From contig JAGLBQ010000028.1 of the NCBI GenBank assembly GCA_023146675.1, positions 1-32,018 of the forward strand: DNA of 32,018 nt, written 5' to 3'. The stretch comes from Cocleimonas sp. GTDB lineage: Bacteria; Pseudomonadota; Gammaproteobacteria; Thiotrichales; Thiotrichaceae. Shown one piece after another: positions 26,091-32,018 of the stretch; position 1 is the stretch's first letter, and each line of letters starts with the position of its first letter. The notes beneath the pieces are model-generated. The model made no database searches. It saw only the letters and a program-made list of their open reading frames with translations, and was not told the origin of the DNA. The position numbers were made by a program, and so were the translations under genes.

Positions 26091-28853
26091 ATGTACCTCA
26101 CAATGCAAAGCACCGTTCTCGCCATTCTTTTCTTTTTTGTATCAGCCATTACAATGTCTTCCTTCTATGTCTTTGATTGGTTGATTGTTGTTATGGCAAC
26201 TATTTTAGGTTTTGTTCTAGGTCGGATAAATCAATTACATAAAGAAGTGAGTGGCTTACGTGCTGCAATGGCTAAAGACTGGGAGCAGCGTGATAAACGA
26301 GCGGTAGCATCTACTTCATCTACAGAGGAAAAAACAGTAACAAGCAATACTCTGCGAGCAGCAGAGAAAACATCAAAATATTATCAAACAGTGGATAATA
26401 CTGACACTAGTGTAGAGTCTGTTGGTACCACACAAAGCAGAATAAAACCAAGCTACCAACAAGCAATAAACCCGCCCTCACCGACTATTATCGATAAAGC
26501 CATTTCACTGGTGAAAGGCTATTTCACCAGTGGAAATCTCTTTGTACGCATTGGTATATTGATCTTGTTTTTTGGTGTGTCATTTCTATTAAAATATGCC
26601 GCAGATAACGGTGTGTTTCCAGTTGAATATCGTTTAATGGCAGTGGCTATTGCTGCAATAGGACTACTTACCTTCGGCTGGTCATTGCGACATAAAAAGC
26701 AAACCTATGGGCTATTACTGCAAGGTACTGGGGTCGGCTTTCTCTATCTTGATATTTTTGCCGCACTCAATCTCTATCATTTAATCCCACTTCCAGCCTT
26801 TGCACTAATGTTTGTTATCAGTATGTTCGCTGCTGCATTAGCGGTATTACAAAACTCACGTTCATTGGCAATCTTTGGTTTTACAGGTGGTTTTTTAGCC
26901 CCAATTCTCACCTCCACTGGCTCTAATAACTATATTGGACTCTTTAGTTATTACATTATTCTCAATATTGCGATTGTCACTATTGCGTGGTTTAAAGCAT
27001 GGCGAGAATTAAATCTGCTGGGCTTTTTATTCACCTTTGTTGTGGGTGCCGCATGGGGGTATTCAGCCTATCAAACTGAAAATTTTGCGACGGTAGAGCC
27101 ATTTCTGATTATTTTCTTCCTACTCTACGTGTTGATAGCAGTTTTATTTGCCCTACGCCAACCAGAAAAGCTGCGTGGCTATGTTGATGGTAGTCTGCTC
27201 TTTGGTGTACCACTTGCCGCATCAGGTTTGCAATATGCGCTGGTGAAAGATTTTGAATACGGTATTTCCATCTCTTCCTTCGCAATTGGCGCATTCTATT
27301 TATTATTAGCGTGGTTCTTATGGAAAAAAGCAGGTAATGCACTGCGTTTATTATCCGAAGCTTTTCTCGCTTTAGGGGTGATTTTCACCTCATTAGCAGT
27401 ACCCTTTGCATTAGCACTAACACAGTCCTCCGCCGCATGGGCATTAGAAGGGTTGGGTTTAATCTGGCTAGGCTCACGGCAAAGCCGCCTTTCTGTCCGA
27501 GCCTTTGGATTATTATTGCAAGCAAGCGCGGGCGTATTGGTTGTTTATGGGTTTATGCAGTATCTATCGACCTCTTACACAGAAACTCCCTTTGTTAATG
27601 CTACTTATATCAGCGCATTAATGATGGCAATAGCGGGTATTTTATCCGCTAGATTATTAGCAACTGATTTTGAAGGTAGCAAAAAATGGGAAAAAGTCAT
27701 TAGCAATGTGTTGCTGGTATGGGGTTTGGCATGGTTATTTGCAGGAACGCTGTATCAAATAGGTAAACATCTTGATGATGATGGGTTAATTGCAGGTTTT
27801 ATGTTGTTGGAAGTCGCTGTCAGCCTAATTTTTATGATCACAGCACTACGCACTAAACCGCAGTGGAAACAGGCATGGATTGTTGCTATTGCTTTATTGC
27901 CTGCAATGCTGATGAGCGCATTGATGCAGTCTGATCTGTTGTCAGGCTTCAATATTCAATATGACCATCCATTTAGTGACGGTGGTTGGTTAGCATGGCC
28001 ATTAGCATTTATCGCCTTATATACTATTATTTTTCAGCTTGATAAACATCAGTTTGCTACATCATTACGCCCCCTTATTCATACCCTAAGCGCATTACTG
28101 TTGGTTATTATCATTACATGGCAAGGCGCGTACCAATTATTTTATATCGCGCAAGAAACAGGTTGGGCAACGCTATGGTTTGCTATTCCTGCAACATTGG
28201 CATTATGGTTTATTGTGAAATCAAATCATTGGCCGGTTGAACATAACCGCAATAGTTATCTACAACAAACAGGGTCAGCATTAGCGATTTATCTTATTCT
28301 ATGGGGGTTATTCGCAGTAACTGCTCGCGGAAGCTCAGATCCTTTACCGTGGATGCCTTTATTAAATCCACTCGATATAACTTTAGCCATTGTATTGATA
28401 ACCCTTTATCAATGGTGGCAATCGCTCAGCCATAAAGAGTTAATGATAAATATTAGCCAATTTGAACCCAATAAAAGCATGTTTGCAATTGGCATCGCAG
28501 GGCTGACCTTCCTATGGCTAAATTTCACCTTATTTCGCATTGCATCACACGGGTTTGATGTGCCCTATAATGTAGAAGGTTTATACTACTCTAATTTAGT
28601 GCAAACGGCAGTATCCGTACTATGGGCGCTTTCGGGTGTGATACTAACGATCTATGCCAGCCGTCAAAAGATGCGTACCGTATGGATAGCAGGTGGGATT
28701 TTGCTCGGTGTGGTGGTGGTTAAATTATTTACAGTGGATTTATCATCATTGAGTAGTTTGGCTAGGATTGTGTCATTCCTCGTTGTTGGAGTCTTGCTGA
28801 CGAGTATTGGCTATTTTGCGCCATTGCCTAATACTGAAGACGAGTCATCATAG
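26091..28853 (+). CDS. DUF2339 polytopic membrane protein
   Basis: A 920-residue protein dominated by hydrophobic helices (about two dozen). An N-terminal helix pair (about 5-43) is followed by a Ser/Thr-rich soluble segment (about 55-135). The conserved start of the DUF2339 core is then seen in NLFVRIGILILFFGVSFLLK and LLLQGTGVGFLYLDIFAALN (about 150-230). The last helices end in a short acidic tail. The family is widespread, of unknown function, and sometimes linked to cell-envelope genes. The ATG at 26091 has no clear ribosome-binding site; the ATG at 26103 is an alternative. It is not clearly operonic with the que genes, since a hairpin lies between them. Confidence 0.9.
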   Translation: MYLTMQSTVLAILFFFVSAITMSSFYVFDWLIVVMATILGFVLGRINQLHKEVSGLRAAMAKDWEQRDKRAVASTSSTEEKTVTSNTLRAAEKTSKYYQTVDNTDTSVESVGTTQSRIKPSYQQAINPPSPTIIDKAISLVKGYFTSGNLFVRIGILILFFGVSFLLKYAADNGVFPVEYRLMAVAIAAIGLLTFGWSLRHKKQTYGLLLQGTGVGFLYLDIFAALNLYHLIPLPAFALMFVISMFAAALAVLQNSRSLAIFGFTGGFLAPILTSTGSNNYIGLFSYYIILNIAIVTIAWFKAWRELNLLGFLFTFVVGAAWGYSAYQTENFATVEPFLIIFFLLYVLIAVLFALRQPEKLRGYVDGSLLFGVPLAASGLQYALVKDFEYGISISSFAIGAFYLLLAWFLWKKAGNALRLLSEAFLALGVIFTSLAVPFALALTQSSAAWALEGLGLIWLGSRQSRLSVRAFGLLLQASAGVLVVYGFMQYLSTSYTETPFVNATYISALMMAIAGILSARLLATDFEGSKKWEKVISNVLLVWGLAWLFAGTLYQIGKHLDDDGLIAGFMLLEVAVSLIFMITALRTKPQWKQAWIVAIALLPAMLMSALMQSDLLSGFNIQYDHPFSDGGWLAWPLAFIALYTIIFQLDKHQFATSLRPLIHTLSALLLVIIITWQGAYQLFYIAQETGWATLWFAIPATLALWFIVKSNHWPVEHNRNSYLQQTGSALAIYLILWGLFAVTARGSSDPLPWMPLLNPLDITLAIVLITLYQWWQSLSHKELMINISQFEPNKSMFAIGIAGLTFLWLNFTLFRIASHGFDVPYNVEGLYYSNLVQTAVSVLWALSGVILTIYASRQKMRTVWIAGGILLGVVVVKLFTVDLSSLSSLARIVSFLVVGVLLTSIGYFAPLPNTEDESS

Positions 28854-28872
28854 GCTCTAAATAGCTCCAAAT

Positions 28873-28901
28873 TTTAGTTTGTATGATGCATACAAACTAA
28901 A
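28873..28901. terminator. 13-bp hairpin between the DUF2339 and queC genes
   Basis: TTTAGTTTGTATG (28873-28885) pairs exactly with CATACAAACTAAA (28889-28901). It begins 20 bases after the DUF2339 stop and is followed by a T/C-rich stretch (ATCTTCTTGATCATCCTTTC), so it may terminate the upstream transcript; as a palindrome it could also be an operator. Confidence 0.55.
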
Positions 28902-28945
28902 TCTTCTTGATCATCCTTTCTCTTTTCGTTATAAAGCTCCTTCTT

Positions 28946-28992
28946 GGCTATCAATAGCCCCTGTCGATGCACCAGGTAAAAAACACAGAGGG
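28946..28992 (+). promoter_or_regulatory. Possible structured leader of queC-queD-queE
   Basis: GGCTAT-CA-ATAGCC (28946-28959) is a compact hairpin. CCCCTGT (28958-28964) can pair with ACAG-A-GGG (28985-28992), enclosing CACCAGG and a TAAAAAAC tail. An A-rich tail of this kind is found in preQ1-I riboswitches, and the leader lies before queC, but the expected pseudoknot pairing is not evident. I regard it as a possible cis-regulatory RNA only. Confidence 0.25.
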
Positions 28993-29016
28993 ATATTTCT
29001 CTCAATAGAAGGAATT

Positions 29017-29709
29017 ATGAAAGCACTTGTCGTTTGTTCAGGTGGCTTAGATTCCGTTACTTTAGCGTATAAAGTAGCGAATGAAGGCACGCTTGCTTCC
29101 TTGTTGTCCTTTAATTATGGACAACGTCATTTAAAAGAGCTCGACTTTGCACGTCAATGTGCAGATCATCTAGGCGTAAAACATACCGTCATTGATTTAC
29201 GCCAAGTGGGTCAATACCTGACCTCAGCCCTTACCCCAACCTCATTACAAAGTGAAGCGATTCCTGATGGGCATTATGCCGAATCCAGTATGGATGTAAC
29301 CGTCGTACCGAATCGTAATGCCATTATGATGACTATTGCGTATGGATTAGCCGCATCTCAACAGGCGGATACTGTTGCAATGGCGGTGCATGGCGGGGAT
29401 CATTTTATTTATGCTGATTGTCGACCTGCTTTTATTACTGCCTTTGCCGCCATGCAAACACTGGCATTAGAAGGGATTGCAGATGTATCACTCTATACCC
29501 CCTTTTTAAAAGATGATAAATCGGCGATTGTGAGAGAAGGGTCGCAATACAGTGTGCCATTTGAGCAAACATGGTCGTGTTATAAGGGGCTTGCACAACA
29601 TTGTGGACGGTGTGGAACGTGTGTAGAACGGCGTGAAGCCTTTCATCTTGCAAAGGTAACTGATCCTACCTGTTATGACGATGCTAACTATTGGCAGTCG
29701 GTGGTTTAA
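29017..29709 (+). CDS. queC: 7-cyano-7-deazaguanine synthase
   Basis: QueC converts 7-carboxy-7-deazaguanine to preQ0 using ATP and ammonia, in queuosine biosynthesis. The upstream open frame begins at 28879, but the family start MKALVVCSGGLDSVTLAYKV is at 29017 with AGAAGGAAT before it, giving 230 residues, the usual size. Motifs are the SGGLDS PP-loop near the N-terminus, VVPNRNAIM, AVHGGDHFIYADCRPAF, and a zinc site near the C-terminus, SCYKGLAQHCGRCGTC. It is followed after 3 bases by queD. Confidence 0.97.
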   Translation: MKALVVCSGGLDSVTLAYKVANEGTLASLLSFNYGQRHLKELDFARQCADHLGVKHTVIDLRQVGQYLTSALTPTSLQSEAIPDGHYAESSMDVTVVPNRNAIMMTIAYGLAASQQADTVAMAVHGGDHFIYADCRPAFITAFAAMQTLALEGIADVSLYTPFLKDDKSAIVREGSQYSVPFEQTWSCYKGLAQHCGRCGTCVERREAFHLAKVTDPTCYDDANYWQSVV

Positions 29710-29712
29710 TCT

Positions 29713-30087
29713 ATGTATATTATTAGCAAACAATTTCACTTTAGTGCGTCACACCAACTATTAAACCTGCCTGATGAGCATCCTTGTGCACGTTTACACG
29801 GGCATAACTATATTGTTGAGATAGAGCTGCAATCTGAGAGTTTAAATCACTATGGTTTTGTGCGTGACTATAATGATTTAGATGCCTTAAAACAGTTTAT
29901 TGATGATACTTTGGATCATCGTCATTTAAACGATGTGTTAGGTCATGATGACACTACCGCAGAGCATCTGGCTAAATTCATCTTTGATTGGGCAAAACCA
30001 CAATGGCAAGAAGTAAGTGCTGTACGCGTGAGTGAAACACCTAAAACATGGGCAAGCTATCAGCCAACTCAGAAGACAGTCTTATGA
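29713..30087 (+). CDS. queD: 6-carboxy-5,6,7,8-tetrahydropterin synthase
   Basis: QueD makes 6-carboxytetrahydropterin from dihydroneopterin triphosphate, the first dedicated step towards queuosine. The 124-residue length is standard. Visible are the zinc ligands in FSASHQL and LHGHNY, the catalytic Cys in CARLHGHNY, LDHRHLND with a catalytic Asp/His, TAEHLAKFIF, and the Glu of RVSETPKTWA. It overlaps the queE start by an ATGA. Confidence 0.96.
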   Translation: MYIISKQFHFSASHQLLNLPDEHPCARLHGHNYIVEIELQSESLNHYGFVRDYNDLDALKQFIDDTLDHRHLNDVLGHDDTTAEHLAKFIFDWAKPQWQEVSAVRVSETPKTWASYQPTQKTVL

Positions 30088-30869
30088 ATGCGCCCCTTAT
30101 TTTAGAACGTCCGCTACGAGATGTAGATGAGACATCATTAATCAGTATTGCTGAAATTTTTGGTCCAACGATTCAGGGGGAAGGGGCATTAATTGGAATG
30201 CCTACACTCTTTGTTCGCACGGGCGGGTGTGATTACCGTTGTGCATGGTGTGACACAGGCTATGCTGTCTTGCCTCAATTTGAAGATCAGTGGAATTTAA
30301 TGGATGCCTCCGCTATTTTTAAGAAAATTGAAACACTTAGTCAAGGTCATCCATTATGGGTCACATTGTCAGGTGGCAACCCAGCTTTACAGGATTTTTC
30401 CGAATTAATTCAACGAGGACAGCAAAAGGGGTATCAATTTTCAATGGAAACACAAGCAAGTATTGCAAAGCCTTGGTTTTCATTATTAGATCAGCTCACC
30501 CTCAGCCCTAAACCACCCTCAACAGGGATGCGTTTTAAACAGCGTGGATTAGAGCGCTGTTTAGATGCTTGTGCGTCTGATCGCACACATCCTGTTGATA
30601 TTTCATTGAAGTTTGTTGTCGCTGATAAAGCCGATATTATCTGGGCAAAAGCCATTGCAGACTTACATCCACATATTCCAAGTTTTATTCAGCCTTGTAA
30701 TACGGACGCAAGCCTTGAAGGCAATAAAACGCAACAGACCCTGGCGGATAACCGTGATCAACAGCGTTTACTGTGGTTAATTGAATGCACTCAAGCATTG
30801 CACTGGCATCAAGTAAGGATACTTCCCCAGTTGCACCGCTGGTTATGGGGTGATCAAGTAGGGGTTTAA
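30084..30869 (+). CDS. queE: 7-carboxy-7-deazaguanine synthase (radical SAM)
   Basis: QueE rearranges 6-carboxytetrahydropterin to 7-carboxy-7-deazaguanine. I chose the ATG at 30084, which overlaps the queD stop (ATGA), over 30048, which would overlap queD by 40 bases; this gives 261 residues. IFGPTIQGEGALIGMPTLFV is the family start. GGCDYRCAWCD supplies the CxxxCxxC that binds the 4Fe-4S cluster. TLSGGNPALQ corresponds to the GGE-like SAM-binding motif, with Asn in place of Glu. The longer size and the LSPKPPS block fit the gammaproteobacterial subclass. With queC and queD it forms a complete route from dihydroneopterin triphosphate to preQ0; queF and folE are not in this window. Confidence 0.95.
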   Translation: MNAPLILERPLRDVDETSLISIAEIFGPTIQGEGALIGMPTLFVRTGGCDYRCAWCDTGYAVLPQFEDQWNLMDASAIFKKIETLSQGHPLWVTLSGGNPALQDFSELIQRGQQKGYQFSMETQASIAKPWFSLLDQLTLSPKPPSTGMRFKQRGLERCLDACASDRTHPVDISLKFVVADKADIIWAKAIADLHPHIPSFIQPCNTDASLEGNKTQQTLADNRDQQRLLWLIECTQALHWHQVRILPQLHRWLWGDQVGV

Positions 30870-30870
30870 T

Positions 30871-30922
30871 TTAAGGAGTACCCAAGAGCGCCCGTTAAGA
30901 TGATGGCGCTCTTGCCTTTAAA
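30871..30922. terminator. Two-way terminator hairpin between queE and the M16 peptidase gene
   Basis: CAAGAGCGCC (30883-30892) pairs with GGCGCTCTTG (30905-30914); TTTAAGG before and CCTTTAAA after can extend the stem with one bulge. It fills the 57-base gap between convergent genes. Confidence 0.75.
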
Positions 30923-30926
30923 TTTG

Positions 30927-32018
30927 CTAAGGCTTCAATATTTCTAGCTCAATCTCTTTAGCTGATTGCAATACCTCTTGTGATCCAATCACTGCAATAT
31001 GACCCTTCTCAGGTTGTAAATATTTTTCCCCCACTTGCAATAAATCATCCACACTGACATTCAGAATATTCTGGCGACTTTGTTTGCGATATCTATAATG
31101 ACGACCATGCAGGTCTGAGTAGAAGGCATTGACGGCTTCGCCTGAAGGAGAACTTGGGTTATCGATACTACTAACAACGCTGAGAATAGCTTCTTCTAGT
31201 GCTTGCCCGTCATGCTTTGTATCCAGTAGCCAATTTAGGCTGGAATCAAAGTCATTCAGTGTTTCGACAAAGCGTGGGTCGCGGTAGGAGTAAAAGCGGA
31301 AGGATGCGGTATCAGGGTCATAATTTGCTCCACCACCATAAGCTCCCCCTTGCTCACGAATAGTACGGTGTAAATAACCATTACGCAGGAAAGAGCCGAG
31401 TACACTTAATGCAGCGGAATCTTGATGTCCTGTTGGTGCGGCAGAATAAGCTTTACCACAAAAGTTGACTTGGGTGCTAATCGCCCAGCCTTGCATGATT
31501 TTACTGGGTGTCCAGATAATATCAGAGTCTGCTTGTTGCGCAGCGTTGTCAGCATTTTGCCATTGCTTGTTCAGTGTTTGTTCAAGTTCTGGCAGGCTTT
31601 TTTCATCAGCAATGAGTACAAATTGACGGGGAGCGGTGATTAGTTTCTGATGTAACTGCTGTAATTTTTCACTGAAATCACGTAACGCATTGTCGTCGTT
31701 AAAGCTGGCATCTAGTATTTTTAAGTTTTGAATACTCAACAGCCCATTATTGCGATTTGAAATATTGGCACGTGCAGAGAGACCTGCGCTGGCAGCTAAA
31801 CTAGCAAGGAGGTGACCTCTATTGGTGATTCCTGCTTCTTGCGCTGCACGCATTTGTGCAATGAGTTCGCGCAGTCGATTTAGCTCATCAAAGCGTGCAT
31901 CAAAAAAGGTGCTGTGTAATAGCTCACCAAGTGCATTTTGATTTCGTTCTAGCGCTTTTCCATAGAGTGAAAAATAGCCTTTCACACGATTACTATCGCC
32001 TATTTCACTGCGTCTTGA
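30927..32018 (-). CDS. M16C-family (PreP/presequence protease-like) peptidase, C-terminal part
   Basis: The frame is open to the window edge (codons SRRSEIGDSNR precede the internal GTG at 31985), so the N-terminal part with the zinc motif HxxEH is outside. The visible ~360 residues match the second half of M16C proteins: an M16C-type helical segment (LNRLRELIAQMRAAQEAGIT and RGHLLASLAASAGLSARANI), then the inactive peptidase-like lobe with SVLGSFLRNGYLHRTIREQG and GAYGGGANYDPDTASFRFYS, where the Arg and Tyr help substrate binding in the active-site chamber. Family members degrade short peptides such as targeting sequences. It ends after a hairpin shared with the convergent que operon. Confidence 0.92.
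   Translation of the reverse strand, partial: SRRSEIGDSNRVKGYFSLYGKALERNQNALGELLHSTFFDARFDELNRLRELIAQMRAAQEAGITNRGHLLASLAASAGLSARANISNRNNGLLSIQNLKILDASFNDDNALRDFSEKLQQLHQKLITAPRQFVLIADEKSLPELEQTLNKQWQNADNAAQQADSDIIWTPSKIMQGWAISTQVNFCGKAYSAAPTGHQDSAALSVLGSFLRNGYLHRTIREQGGAYGGGANYDPDTASFRFYSYRDPRFVETLNDFDSSLNWLLDTKHDGQALEEAILSVVSSIDNPSSPSGEAVNAFYSDLHGRHYRYRKQSRQNILNVSVDDLLQVGEKYLQPEKGHIAVIGSQEVLQSAKEIELEILKP

Noticed and set aside
28971-29000. preQ1-I riboswitch
   Set aside because: An A-rich tail is present but the loop-to-tail pseudoknot pairing of the consensus cannot be drawn, so it is listed only as a possible leader.

Overview
The window looks like chromosomal DNA from an AT-rich gammaproteobacterium. 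Support comes from argB, an aspC-type aminotransferase, queC-queD-queE, a YafY-type regulator, a PqiA-like membrane protein, a DUF2339 giant membrane protein and a planctomycete/xanthomonad-style ECF sigma factor/Ser-Thr kinase pair. A Thiotrichales-like relative is possible but is only a guess. I see no tRNA, rRNA, CRISPR array, intact insertion sequence or prophage.

Left part (1-8,100): a minus-strand gene with thrombospondin type-3 calcium-binding repeats runs off the left edge. It is followed by a PqiA-like membrane protein preceded by a frameshifted, N-terminally shortened AraC-type regulator. A plus-strand run follows: TauE/SafE transporter, VOC protein, conserved hypothetical, a membrane coiled-coil protein with an internal duplication, a periplasmic protein with two thioredoxin folds, and a lytic transglycosylase. 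A minus-strand YafY regulator/VOC pair closes this part.

Middle (8,200-12,400): argB (minus) and an aspC-like aminotransferase (plus) diverge from a short promoter region. A lipoprotein of the serine beta-lactamase-like hydrolase family follows, ending at a strong convergent hairpin.

Central accessory-like region (12,470-25,800): the least conventional part. A minus-strand two-gene operon encodes a BON+OmpA envelope protein and an 824-residue membrane-anchored coiled-coil protein with ~100-residue tandem repeats and a C-terminal helix-hairpin-helix (DUF4332-like) domain. Divergent from it are an ECF sigma factor and an overlapping transmembrane Ser/Thr kinase. Next come a small secreted basic protein, a small membrane protein, a 702-residue protein that I read as a degenerate PP2C-like domain joined to a transmembrane helix and a very long charged coiled coil, and a secreted reprolysin-like metalloprotease with two Calx-beta domains and a GlyGly-CTERM-like tail. 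The kinase, pseudo-phosphatase-like protein and OmpA/coiled-coil pair could form an envelope signalling module; that is inference.

Right part (25,800-32,018): a DUF2339 polytopic membrane protein, then queC-queD-queE (7-deazaguanine/queuosine precursor synthesis) behind a structured leader, then the C-terminal part of an M16C (PreP-like) peptidase leaving the right edge on the minus strand. Several intergenic regions carry long perfect hairpins that mostly lack a classical U-tract.
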